A stretch of DNA of 48,713 nt, from contig JBBKWH010000103.1 in NCBI GenBank assembly GCA_037968855.1, positions 1 through 48,713 on the forward strand, read 5' to 3'. The position numbers and the translations under genes are program-made. This DNA is from JBBKWH01 sp037968855 (GTDB lineage Bacteria > Pseudomonadota > Gammaproteobacteria > Pseudomonadales > Moraxellaceae). Below the pieces are notes generated by a model. The model did no database searches. It saw only the letters and a list, made by a program, of their open reading frames with translations, and was not told where the DNA came from. The number at the start of each line of letters is the position of its first letter. Position 1 is the stretch's first letter. Of the stretch, positions 34,730 through 42,699 are shown piece after piece.

Positions 34730-35905
34730 ATGAGCACCACCCAATTTGTTCGCCCACTGCCACCGATGCTACCCAGCAAACTGTACACAGCAGAACACGA
34801 TGCCTTCCGCGACACCGCACGGCGCTTTTTTGAAACCGAAATCGCCCCGCATACCGAGCGCTTTGAGCAGCAACAGCACATCGACCGCCACCTATGGAAC
34901 AAAGCTGGTGAGCTGGGCATGCTCTGCGCCACCATGCCAGAGGAGTACGGCGGCAGCGGCGTGGATCGTCTGTACAGTGCTATATTGATGGAAGAACAAG
35001 CCTATGCGATGGACGCCAGTTCCGGCTTTGCCCTGCACTCAGACATCGTGGCCAACTACATTCTAAACTTTGGTAGCGACGCACAAAAAACCACGTGGCT
35101 ACCCAAAATGGCCACGGGTGAGGTGGTTGGTGCCATTGCCATGACCGAACCGGGCACAGGCTCGGACTTACAAGGCATTCGTACCACTGCCGTTGCTGAC
35201 GGCGACGACTATATCGTCAATGGTTCAAAGATTTTTATTACCAACGGCTATCTCTGCGATATGGCTGTGGTGGCAGTCAAAACCGGCAATAGCGACAAAG
35301 GCTCGGCCAATATCTCCTTACTGATCATGGATGCCAGCGCCGAAGGCTTTAGCAAAGGCAAACCCTTGGTCAAAGTCGGCATGAAAGGCCAAGACACCTG
35401 CGAGTTATTCTTTGACAACGTGCGCGTGCCCAAAACCAACCTGCTGGGCATGGAAGGTATGGGCTTTATGATGTTGATGAAAGAACTGGCATGGGAGCGC
35501 CTGATGGTCGGCATCATGTCGCAAGCCGCCGCCGAAGTCTCGTTTGCCCATACCGTGCAATACGTCAAAGAGCGCAAAGCCTTTGGCAAAACCGTCATGT
35601 CGTTTCAAAATACCCGCTTTAAGCTGGCCGAACTGCGGACCAAAATCGATTTAGGGCGTACCTATGTGGATCGCTGCATGGAATTACAGATCGAAAACAA
35701 GCTTGGCGTCGATGCTGCCGCTGCCGCAAAGTACTGGCTGTCGGATATGGTCAACGAAGTAGTGGATGAATGCGTGCAATTGCACGGCGGTTATGGTTAC
35801 ATGATGGAGTACCCGATTGCGCGTGCTTACATCGACAATCGCGCACACCGCATTTATGCAGGGACCAACGAAATCATGAAAGAATTGATCTCACGGACCC
35901 TATAA
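34730..35905 (+). CDS. Long-chain-type acyl-CoA dehydrogenase
   Basis: The 391-residue flavoenzyme catalyses alpha,beta-dehydrogenation of acyl-CoA. FAD-binding segments AMTEPGTGSDL (137-147) and YIVNGSKIFITNG (161-173) and the CVQLHGGYGYMMEYPIARAY C-terminal block are clear. In short- and medium-chain enzymes the catalytic Glu is in YEGT near the end; here that position is Ala (RIYAGTNEIMKELISRTL). Instead E256 in ELAWERLMVGI matches the catalytic Glu of the LCAD and isovaleryl-CoA dehydrogenase group, and the ending resembles LCAD. It would feed beta-oxidation or branched-chain catabolism through an electron-transfer flavoprotein encoded elsewhere. GGA lies 8 bases before the ATG. Monocistronic, with a terminator following; substrate not determinable. 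Confidence 0.93.
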   Translation: MSTTQFVRPLPPMLPSKLYTAEHDAFRDTARRFFETEIAPHTERFEQQQHIDRHLWNKAGELGMLCATMPEEYGGSGVDRLYSAILMEEQAYAMDASSGFALHSDIVANYILNFGSDAQKTTWLPKMATGEVVGAIAMTEPGTGSDLQGIRTTAVADGDDYIVNGSKIFITNGYLCDMAVVAVKTGNSDKGSANISLLIMDASAEGFSKGKPLVKVGMKGQDTCELFFDNVRVPKTNLLGMEGMGFMMLMKELAWERLMVGIMSQAAAEVSFAHTVQYVKERKAFGKTVMSFQNTRFKLAELRTKIDLGRTYVDRCMELQIENKLGVDAAAAAKYWLSDMVNEVVDECVQLHGGYGYMMEYPIARAYIDNRAHRIYAGTNEIMKELISRTL

Positions 35906-35944
35906 TCAGGTAGTATGCAGAACAGTTTAGATTCACCGTTTTAC

Positions 35945-35979
35945 ACCGCCCCCTCGATTATTGAGTGGGCGGTTTTTTT
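35945..35979 (+). terminator. Terminator after acyl-CoA dehydrogenase
   Basis: ACCGCCC (35945-35951) pairs with GGGCGGT (35967-35973), with an inner CTC/GAG extension, followed by a run of seven T. It lies 40 bases past the stop. The convergent dedA-like gene ends 8 bases beyond it. Confidence 0.9.
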
Positions 35980-35986
35980 ATGCTGG

Positions 35987-36622
35987 TTATAAACTGGCTT
36001 TAGCCTTGTTCTTTTGCAGTAGCCACGCCACCACTGCTGGCAAAACACTCAGCACCACAATGCCCAAGCTAATCGCTGTGACATGATCACGAATCACCGG
36101 CACATTGCCCAAGGCATAGCCAGCCCAGACAAAAACATTGATCCAGATCACCGCGCCGATCACATTGTATTTGGCAAAGTGGCCGTACGGCATCTGACTT
36201 GCGCCAGCCACGAATGGCACAAAGGTACGAATAATTGGCATAAACCGCGCCAAAATAATTGATTTACCGCCATGTTTGACAAAAAACTGCTGGGCCAAGC
36301 GCAGATGATCTTGCTTAATCCAGCGCGAATTCATCTGATACACCCGCGAGCCAATATGATGGCCCACCCCATAATTAACTTGGTCACCCGCAATCGCAGC
36401 AATCATCAGCAAAATCACCAACACCCATGGATTGAGCATGCCGACCGCAGCAAACATCCCCGCGGTAAATAACAGGCTATCACCGGGCAAAAATGGCATC
36501 ACAATCAAGCCCGTCTCAATAAAGATAATGGCAAACAAAATGGCATATACCCACAAGCCATATTGGGTAATAAATTCCGCAAGATATTGATCAACATGCA
36601 AAATAAAATCAATCAGTTCCAT
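35987..36622 (-). CDS. DedA-family membrane protein
   Basis: The 211-residue inner-membrane protein is of the DedA/SNARE-associated superfamily. Diagnostic blocks are FIETGLIVMPFLPGDSLLFTAG near residue 35 (split IETGLIVMPFLPGDSLLF), AIAGDQVNYGVGHHIGSR, and the FVKHGGKSIILARFMPIIRTF then PFVAGASQMPYGHFA membrane-re-entrant region, with the conserved Arg and Pro residues intact. Relatives affect membrane potential and envelope stress tolerance and have been linked to lipid-carrier recycling. The ATG at 36622 is used; a TTG two codons upstream is in frame. No strong ribosome site is seen. Same strand as the flavin oxidoreductase upstream, 133 bases away. Confidence 0.92.
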   Translation of the reverse strand: MELIDFILHVDQYLAEFITQYGLWVYAILFAIIFIETGLIVMPFLPGDSLLFTAGMFAAVGMLNPWVLVILLMIAAIAGDQVNYGVGHHIGSRVYQMNSRWIKQDHLRLAQQFFVKHGGKSIILARFMPIIRTFVPFVAGASQMPYGHFAKYNVIGAVIWINVFVWAGYALGNVPVIRDHVTAISLGIVVLSVLPAVVAWLLQKNKAKASL

Positions 36623-36755
36623 GAGCAATGGTCACAGTCGTCGGCAGATGCGGCATGGTAGCAGGTTGTGGAAGGGAGCTATAATGGTGTTTTAACTTTC
36701 ATCTCATATCAAACCGATCAAGAATCATTGATCCAATCGGTCGTCTGGTCGGCTG

Positions 36756-38399
36756 CTATCCCAACACCCGCTCCGCCGCCTGCCAACCCCAATAGCTGGC
36801 TTCTTCAAACACCGAGTATCCCGATAAATCACTATGCGCCAGCAATACCGCTCCATCAACGTCGCGCAAACGTTGCAATAGCGGATCATACAAACTGCCC
36901 ACCGCAGGCGAACTCATGGCATGACCGCGCACACAGATTTCAACGCCTGCCACATGACCCCATAGCGCAGGGCCATAAGCGGTCAACAAATCCTGCAAGC
37001 CCATCTGCAATAATTCGGCATGACTAGCAGCTTGTAACCAAGCGCGGGCGTCGGTCGGTGATCGATCCGTGATGGCGTGATAACAGGTCAGTACGGTTTG
37101 TGGCTCGGCAGAACCGCGTAACGATTGATGGGTTGCATCGACATAGCCCAATGATGGGCTACCATAAATAATATTTTCCCACGACAGCGGCGCACCGTGT
37201 TTTTCGCGCAGTACGCCATCAATCCACACATTACACACCAGCCACGGCACATGCGGTAGTAATGGTGTTTTACGGCTTAAGCCCAATTCCGCCGCCCCCT
37301 GCCACACATGTCGTAAAACATGCAGCGGCATGGCACTCACCACCCGCCTTGCTTCAATTTGCGTCACATGTCCGGTAGCATCCATCGCCACGACCGTTGC
37401 ACCCTGACCATCAGTATTGGACTTGCTTTGAATGCGTAGCGCTGTTAAAGCTAAGCGCTTAATCTGGCTTCGTTGCGCCAATCGCTGAGCCAGATGATGC
37501 AAACCATCGGGCCACGTCAGCAGCGGCGCGCCGTCATGTTGCTCGCGTTCATGCACCCGACTGGCAAAATAATGCAGTCCAGCCCATGCCGACACGGTCG
37601 CCATCCCCGCGCCATAATCGTCTTTACAGCTATAGTCCAAAAACCACAGCAACTCGGCAGCATCATAACCTTGCTGTTTGAGCCATGCGGCAAAGCTCAA
37701 CCGATCCAAGGCTTGCCAATGCGGATCTTGTGACGACATCACCACCGGAATGGCAAAAATCACTCGCCCATCGGCCCCACGCTGGCTTTTTAATGATTCA
37801 ACAAAACCCAAAAATCGCTGCAATTGCTGCGCGGCCACACTGCCTTTGGGAGCTTGTGGAATCAGGCTGTCATGCCATTGGCCGTTTTGCCATAAGCGTT
37901 CGGTCGGGGCAAACACCGTGTCTTGCTCTTGATAGCGGGTGGCAGAATCACCTGTGACAGCATCTGTTGTTGTGGGCTGACTGATTGCCAAATCTTGTAA
38001 GAGGGTCTGCACATGGCTCGACTCTGGCGTCGGAAATGGCAAATAATGCGCCCCACGCGGATAGACCAATCCGGTCTGCGGCCATACGCCGGCGCTGGCA
38101 TTACCGGCCCACTCCGGCCCATCTAGCATCAACACATCGGTATGACCGGCTTGCTTTAAGCGCCATGCTGCGGTTAGCCCCGCGATGCCACTGCCCACAA
38201 TTAAAGTATCGACCCGTTGACTGGTGGTCGCCTTGGGCAACTGTCGCAGATCGCGCGTCCGATGGCCCATCTCCATCCCCGCCCGAATCACCTTGATTGG
38301 CAACCACGGCGGAATCACCGACCACGCAGGCCACGTACAGCCGGTTTGACCAGCCGCAGCCGCGACAAAGCCAGCCTTTAAAAAATCACGGCGATTCAT
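36756..38399 (-). CDS. Tat-exported FAD-dependent amine-oxidase-like protein
   Basis: The 547-residue product starts with the twin-arginine signal NRRDFLKAGF, an Ala-rich core and a lipobox-like GQTGC (Cys21), so it is predicted to be exported folded and perhaps lipid-anchored. The FAD dinucleotide fold DTLIVGSGIAGLTAAWRL begins near residue 64 (GSGIAG at 69-74). The C-terminal region ends in a second FAD-contact segment, DVDGAVLLAHSDLSGYSVFE, followed by WGWQAAERVL, as in flavin monoamine oxidases and related NAD(P)-binding oxidoreductases. Its ATG abuts the stop of the spermidine-synthase-like gene (TAG then ATG), so they are co-translated. A polyamine or an aminopropylated product is the inferred substrate; nothing in the sequence proves it. 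Confidence 0.85.
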   Translation of the reverse strand: MNRRDFLKAGFVAAAAGQTGCTWPAWSVIPPWLPIKVIRAGMEMGHRTRDLRQLPKATTSQRVDTLIVGSGIAGLTAAWRLKQAGHTDVLMLDGPEWAGNASAGVWPQTGLVYPRGAHYLPFPTPESSHVQTLLQDLAISQPTTTDAVTGDSATRYQEQDTVFAPTERLWQNGQWHDSLIPQAPKGSVAAQQLQRFLGFVESLKSQRGADGRVIFAIPVVMSSQDPHWQALDRLSFAAWLKQQGYDAAELLWFLDYSCKDDYGAGMATVSAWAGLHYFASRVHEREQHDGAPLLTWPDGLHHLAQRLAQRSQIKRLALTALRIQSKSNTDGQGATVVAMDATGHVTQIEARRVVSAMPLHVLRHVWQGAAELGLSRKTPLLPHVPWLVCNVWIDGVLREKHGAPLSWENIIYGSPSLGYVDATHQSLRGSAEPQTVLTCYHAITDRSPTDARAWLQAASHAELLQMGLQDLLTAYGPALWGHVAGVEICVRGHAMSSPAVGSLYDPLLQRLRDVDGAVLLAHSDLSGYSVFEEASYWGWQAAERVLG

Positions 38400-39932
38400 C
38401 TAGCGAATCACCTCACGCCAATCTTGCTCAAAGTAATGCACCAATTTTTGGTTATTTAGATCATTGGGTTCGACGTCCCAACGCTGCATATCTTTGGGAA
38501 AATAAAACATCTGTGCGGTGGTCATCGCATCCAAAAAGCGCATCGGCAACTGATAGTGCTGCGGAATTTCAAAATCAGCCAAACGTCCGGCAATCATAAA
38601 GCCCCATTCGCCAAATGACGGCACCAAGGTATGATATGGCGTAACCACAAAACCCGCCTTACGCAAGGTCGCCTCAATACACCAAAACGAACGCGGCGCA
38701 AAAAACGGCGAGGTCGATTGCACCACCATACGCCCTGCTGGTGCCAAATGCTGACGCATCAAGCGATAGACTGGCGTCGAATATAGCTTGCCCAAACCAA
38801 AGCTCGACGGATCAGGAAAATCCACAATCATCACATCAAACAAACCGCGATGGGTCTCTAACCATTGCGCCGCATCAGCATTCACCACCGTCACCCGTGC
38901 ATCATGAAACGAGCGATGATTCAGCGTAGTCAAATCATGACTGGTACTAAATAAATCGGTCATGGCCGGATCTAAATCGACCAACGTCACTCGCTGTACC
39001 TCTGGATAACGCAGCACCTCCCGCAACGCCAAGCCATCGCCACCGCCCAAAATCAGCACATTTTTAACGTTTGGCACACTACTCATGACCGGATGCACCA
39101 GCGCCTCGTGGTAGCGATACTCATCCTTACTCGAAAACTGCAAATTCCCATTGATATATAAGCGTAAATCATCATGCCAACGGGTCAAAACCAAGCGCTG
39201 ATACGGCGTACTTTGTGCATAAATCACCGGATCGCCAAACAACTGGCTTTCTGACCAATTGACCAACCGGTCGGCATATAGCATTCCTGCCAACAAGACC
39301 AACGTCACCATCATGGCGCGGCGCAACATCGCGGCACTATGTGGCAATTCGGCCCGAAATCGCCACAAGGTCCACGTCGCCACCGCCACATTGGCCAAAC
39401 CAAATAACAACGCAGTCCGTGCCAAACCCAAACGTGGTGCAAAAATCAGCGGGAACAACAACGACACCGCCAACGCACCCAGATAATCAAAAGTCAGCAC
39501 CCGACTGACCAACTCATTAAACTCGGCTTTACGTTGATTGAGCACCCGCATCACCAGCGGAATTTCCATCCCTACCAAAATACCGACCATCAACACCAGC
39601 GCATACAGCACCACCCGAAACGGCGCAGACAACCATGCAAAAATCACAAACAAAAACAACGCCGAGATGCCACCAATCAAGCCAACCAGCAACTCGACCT
39701 CAATAAAACGCCGTAATACCATCTCGTCCGGCACATACTTAGACAGGTGCGAACCGATGCCCATGGCAAACAAATACGTGCCAATAATGGTCGAATACTG
39801 AAACACCGAATCGCCGAGTAAATAACTGGCTAGCGCCGCGCTGACCAACTCATAGGCCAAGCCACAAGAGGCCACCACAAAGACAGAGAGGATTAAGGCG
39901 CGATCAATTTGAACGGTAGAATCATTAGACAT
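38400..39932 (-). CDS. Membrane-anchored polyamine aminopropyltransferase (spermidine-synthase-like)
   Basis: The 510-residue protein has ~7 transmembrane helices in residues 10-225 (including GLAYELVSAALASYLLGDS and GMEIPLVMRVL), then a spermidine-synthase-type Rossmann domain. In that domain are QRLVLTRWHDDLRLYINGNL, DEYRYHEALVHPVM, the SAM/dcSAM motif VLILGGGDGLALREVL (GGGDG at 296-300), VDLDP, and DFPDPSS at 371-377, where D371 sits at the catalytic base position of SpeE. This matches the COG4262 type, soluble SpeE with an added membrane domain. The acceptor of the aminopropyl group is not known. The ATG at 39932 lacks a good ribosome site. Two CATTGATACC copies (minus strand) lie upstream. 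Followed without a gap by the Tat flavin oxidase. Confidence 0.9.
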   Translation of the reverse strand: MSNDSTVQIDRALILSVFVVASCGLAYELVSAALASYLLGDSVFQYSTIIGTYLFAMGIGSHLSKYVPDEMVLRRFIEVELLVGLIGGISALFLFVIFAWLSAPFRVVLYALVLMVGILVGMEIPLVMRVLNQRKAEFNELVSRVLTFDYLGALAVSLLFPLIFAPRLGLARTALLFGLANVAVATWTLWRFRAELPHSAAMLRRAMMVTLVLLAGMLYADRLVNWSESQLFGDPVIYAQSTPYQRLVLTRWHDDLRLYINGNLQFSSKDEYRYHEALVHPVMSSVPNVKNVLILGGGDGLALREVLRYPEVQRVTLVDLDPAMTDLFSTSHDLTTLNHRSFHDARVTVVNADAAQWLETHRGLFDVMIVDFPDPSSFGLGKLYSTPVYRLMRQHLAPAGRMVVQSTSPFFAPRSFWCIEATLRKAGFVVTPYHTLVPSFGEWGFMIAGRLADFEIPQHYQLPMRFLDAMTTAQMFYFPKDMQRWDVEPNDLNNQKLVHYFEQDWREVIR

Positions 39933-39939
39933 AGATCAA

Positions 39940-39980
39940 GGTATCAATGAGAAACAGCAAAAAAAGAAACGGTATCAATG
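39940..39980 (-). repeat. Tandem decamers upstream of the aminopropyltransferase gene
   Basis: GGTATCAATG occurs at 39940-39949 and again at 39971-39980 (plus strand), 31 bases apart start to start, about three helical turns. Similar purine-rich sequence continues after each copy. They sit in the 69-base gap before the 39932 start and could bind a regulator twice on one DNA face. Confidence 0.4.
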
Positions 39981-40001
39981 GGCTAAACCATGCTCATTCG
40001 G

Positions 40002-40802
40002 TCAGATGATCTTGCGACCTTTGACCGCATTGGCACGTGCTTCACACAACACCTGCCCCTGCGCATCTATCAACAATCGCGTCTGCATCCGCTGTTGTAA
40101 TACTTGTTGTAACGCCACTAGCATATCAGCCGAGAGGTTCTTTAATTGACCACCAACACTGGGTGCACCTAAAATCGTGGTCCAGTATTCATCAAAACTA
40201 GCAAATGTACGCTGCACAGTGATTGTCGTGGTCTGTACATCTTGTAAGCCAGCCTGTGTCCATAAGCGTTGCAACTCATCCAGCCGACACGCCTGTGGAC
40301 TGGGTGGTGCGGGAATGGTTAATCCCATTTCACGCATCTGGCTATACAGTGACTCATACGGAAAACCACCACCATACAAATCCCATGCATACGCCGCCAC
40401 CATGCCTTGATCAGCCACCACGCGCACCATTTCACTCACACCCTTACTTGGCTCTGGTACAAAGAAGATCACCAACGGCATGACGGCCAGATCAAAGCTG
40501 GCTGCATCAAAAGGCAAGGCCATCGCATCGGCTTGCAAAAACTGGGCATGCTGGGCAACCGGTCGAGTCTGCGCAAACTGCAACTGCGCGTCAGCCGGAT
40601 CAATCCCCACCAACAACTGTGTTGCATAGCGATCTGCCAATAGCTCAGTAAAGGCACCATTACCACACCCCACATCCAGCACACGCAAATCGTCAGCAGG
40701 CGCTAACCAATCCAAAAACACAGCCCCTACCAATTGGCTCCAGCGGCCCATATAGTTCTCGTACGTTGCACCATCTTCAAAGCGAATCTGCTGTTCTGAC
40801 AT
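40002..40802 (-). CDS. Class I SAM-dependent methyltransferase
   Basis: The 266-residue cytosolic methyltransferase has motif I VLDVGCGNG at residues 41-49, an acidic residue in GIDPADAQL at the end of strand 2, motif QADAMALPFDAASFDLAVM (strand 4) and a UbiE/type-11-like layout. YENYMGRWSQ at the N-terminus is common in this methyltransferase subfamily. Substrate is unknown. AAAGGA precedes the ATG by about 7 bases. It precedes the aminopropyltransferase gene on the same strand with 69 bases between, so it may share transcription, but there is no evidence for a functional tie. Confidence 0.9.
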   Translation of the reverse strand: MSEQQIRFEDGATYENYMGRWSQLVGAVFLDWLAPADDLRVLDVGCGNGAFTELLADRYATQLLVGIDPADAQLQFAQTRPVAQHAQFLQADAMALPFDAASFDLAVMPLVIFFVPEPSKGVSEMVRVVADQGMVAAYAWDLYGGGFPYESLYSQMREMGLTIPAPPSPQACRLDELQRLWTQAGLQDVQTTTITVQRTFASFDEYWTTILGAPSVGGQLKNLSADMLVALQQVLQQRMQTRLLIDAQGQVLCEARANAVKGRKII

Positions 40803-40856
40803 GATTTTTTCCTTTGCTTACAGTGCTGTTACTGCTCACAGATCAACACTGCCAGA

Positions 40857-41549
40857 CTAACGAATCAAACGCTGACTCAACGCTTGCCACGCCTCAGCAT
40901 CAGTCAATGTCTGTACAAACAACGTATGACTCGGCGCATAATAAAAACCAAGCCCCACCACCGCATACAAGCCCACATATAACGGCCATTTGCGTCGATC
41001 AAATAGCTTCATTGCTGTGCCAAATGAGCGCTTCATTTCCATATTGGTCAAATTGACGCTATAGATCTCGTCTAAGGTCAAATGAATCAACGCGCCAAAG
41101 CAAACAAACAAGCCAATCCACCAACTATGCAACACATTCATCTCTAGGCCATAAAAACACCAATACAGCGCCATCAGACCAAACAAAAACGCATAGGGAA
41201 TCGAATGCATACAGCCACGATGCACCGTCAACTCGGTAAACAGCTTAAACACCCCATAACGCACCGTGACAAAGCTCAGCGCCCAAATCGCCAATAACTC
41301 CAACAACATAAAACGCGCACTGAGCCAAATCACCGCGCCAAAAGCAATAAACAGCGCAAACACCGTAAATCCAATCGATAACGGTGTGGAGTTATTTGAG
41401 TCCAAATCGGGCAACAAGCCGCCAATCGTACCCATCAACACCGCTGTCACAAACATTTGTGGAGACAACATTCCCGCCTGAAACAACACCAAACCTGCCA
41501 CGCCACTAGCTGCAAAAGCCACATTCACGTGGGTACTAAAATTTGCCAT
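40857..41549 (-). CDS. YdjM/DUF457-like inner-membrane metal-dependent hydrolase
   Basis: The 230-residue polytopic protein starts with NFSTHVNVAF and has the family's scattered metal-ligand-like motifs: LLPDLDSNNS near residue 45, HRGCMHSIPYA near 115 and HLTLDEIYSVN near 165. About six hydrophobic segments are present. YdjM-type proteins are annotated as metal-dependent hydrolases, and E. coli ydjM is LexA-controlled; I see no clear LexA box here. It follows the 2OG oxygenase gene by 17 bases, so esterase, oxygenase and this gene probably form one transcript. The substrate is unknown. Confidence 0.85.
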   Translation of the reverse strand: MANFSTHVNVAFAASGVAGLVLFQAGMLSPQMFVTAVLMGTIGGLLPDLDSNNSTPLSIGFTVFALFIAFGAVIWLSARFMLLELLAIWALSFVTVRYGVFKLFTELTVHRGCMHSIPYAFLFGLMALYWCFYGLEMNVLHSWWIGLFVCFGALIHLTLDEIYSVNLTNMEMKRSFGTAMKLFDRRKWPLYVGLYAVVGLGFYYAPSHTLFVQTLTDAEAWQALSQRLIR

Positions 41550-41566
41550 CTCAGCTCAATTCACCT

Positions 41567-41908
41567 TCATATTGCATGCCAAACCCAACCAACAGACAAC
41601 ACATAACGTAATCCTTGTTCTACTCGGCTTACCTGATGAACCGAAATATCCGAACGAAAACAGACCACACGCCGCCAACGCCATAACACCTGATCACAGA
41701 TAAATTCGCCTCCTTGCTTTGCATTTTTTAGGGTCATATTAATTCGATAATGCCGACCTTCAGGCACCGGATCGCAATGTGGGGGAATATAAGCCCCTTG
41801 ACGATATCGGATCAGATAAATATCGAAATGCAGCGGACGATAGCACTCCAGCAACTTGAGCGTCTCATACCCTGTCTGCTGTCGACCGCTGTGCCAGATC
41901 AATTTCAA
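41567..41908 (-). CDS. Small 2OG-Fe(II) oxygenase-like protein
   Basis: The 113-residue product is a minimal double-stranded beta-helix dioxygenase. Numbered from a TTG start at 41908, the iron ligands are H44 and D46 in IPPHCDPVPEGRHYRIN and H91 in SVHQVSRVE, with R101 in LRYVLSVGW for 2-oxoglutarate. GRQQTGYETLKLLE opens the domain. TTG at 41908, 5 bases after the esterase stop, fits the expected domain start; no ATG exists close to it in frame, and upstream codons to 42031 would lie inside the esterase gene. The substrate is unknown; relatives hydroxylate amino acids or proteins. Coupled downstream of the esterase. Confidence 0.75.
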   Translation of the reverse strand: MKLIWHSGRQQTGYETLKLLECYRPLHFDIYLIRYRQGAYIPPHCDPVPEGRHYRINMTLKNAKQGGEFICDQVLWRWRRVVCFRSDISVHQVSRVEQGLRYVLSVGWVWHAI

Positions 41909-41913
41909 GCGAC

Positions 41914-42585
41914 TTAATCCGCAAAACGCTGATTTAACCACTGACCAATCGCACGAATCTCCTGCAAACACACCTGATGCTCCATCGGATAAGTCTGCCA
42001 ACTTAAGACATAACCATGCGCCTGTAACCACGCTTTGGCCTGCTCGCCCAACGCCAGTGACACCACCGGATCATGACTGCCATGTGCCACCAAAATAGGC
42101 GTATGTTGATTAGCAACCGTGCGCTGTTGATCCAACCAATCTGGCGCAGGAATATAGGCAGACAAGGCAATCACCCCAGCCAATCGCTCCGGATAAGTCA
42201 AGCCAACACTATAGGCCATTGCGCCACCCTGCGAAAAACCCGCCAACACAATATGATCGGCAGGAATACCACGCGCCACCTCACGATCAATCAAAGCATT
42301 AATTTGCTTACGTGTGCGCTCAATGCCGGCTTGATCAATCTGCCGCGAACTCCCCGACAAGCTCAAAATGTCATACCACGCGGGCATCACATACCCGCCA
42401 TTGATGGTCACCGGCATCTCTGGTGCATGCGGAAAAATAAACCGTACTGCTTTGTCCTTTTGCAGACCCAACTCCGGTACCACTGGCACAAAGTCCTGTC
42501 CGTTAGCGCCCAGACCATGCAGCCAAATCACACTAAACTGTGGATGCACCGCCGTTTCTAACTCAATTGCCGGTAATAGATCCAT
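41914..42585 (-). CDS. Alpha/beta-hydrolase carboxylesterase (phospholipase/carboxylesterase family)
   Basis: The 223-residue serine hydrolase is of the bacterial carboxylesterase/lysophospholipase group related to APT1. The catalytic triad is visible: S118 in GFSQGGAMAYS, D172 in GSHDPVVS and H203 in YPMEHQVC. VIWLHGLGANGQDF is the oxyanion region and FPHAPEMPVTINGGYVMPAW is the family's hallmark loop. The start at 42585 (MDLLPAIE) has AGGTGAGG 5 bases upstream; longer readings add an unlikely leader. Cytosolic. First of a probable transcript with the 2OG oxygenase and YdjM-like genes, after the rplQ terminator. Confidence 0.93.
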   Translation of the reverse strand: MDLLPAIELETAVHPQFSVIWLHGLGANGQDFVPVVPELGLQKDKAVRFIFPHAPEMPVTINGGYVMPAWYDILSLSGSSRQIDQAGIERTRKQINALIDREVARGIPADHIVLAGFSQGGAMAYSVGLTYPERLAGVIALSAYIPAPDWLDQQRTVANQHTPILVAHGSHDPVVSLALGEQAKAWLQAHGYVLSWQTYPMEHQVCLQEIRAIGQWLNQRFAD

Positions 42586-42655
42586 CACAACCTCACCTAA
42601 AAAACCAATGCACGCTAAAGAATAAACACCGCTCAAAGACGACTTGAAGGCTAAC

Positions 42656-42683
42656 AAAAAACCGGCCATAAGGCCGGTTTTTT
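42656..42683. terminator. Terminator of the alpha (rpsM-rplQ) operon
   Basis: A perfect 12-bp stem, A6-CCGGCC (42656-42667) with GGCCGG-T6 (42672-42683), closed by ATAA, lies 16 bases past the rplQ stop. The A and T runs allow use on both strands. The core hexamer stem is the same as at 11646-11661. Confidence 0.93.
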
Positions 42684-42699
42684 AACACCACAAAAGCGC

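Noticed and set aside
34430..34935. Open frames on both strands in the gap before the acyl-CoA dehydrogenase gene, up to 150 codons
   Set aside because: They are rich in Cys, His, Trp and Arg, resemble no family, lack a good ribosome site, and run antisense or out of frame into the dehydrogenase gene. Kept only as a possible decayed gene.
41909..42031. Longer 2OG oxygenase start within the esterase gene
   Set aside because: The extra residues do not resemble the oxygenase N-terminus and lie entirely within the esterase coding sequence.
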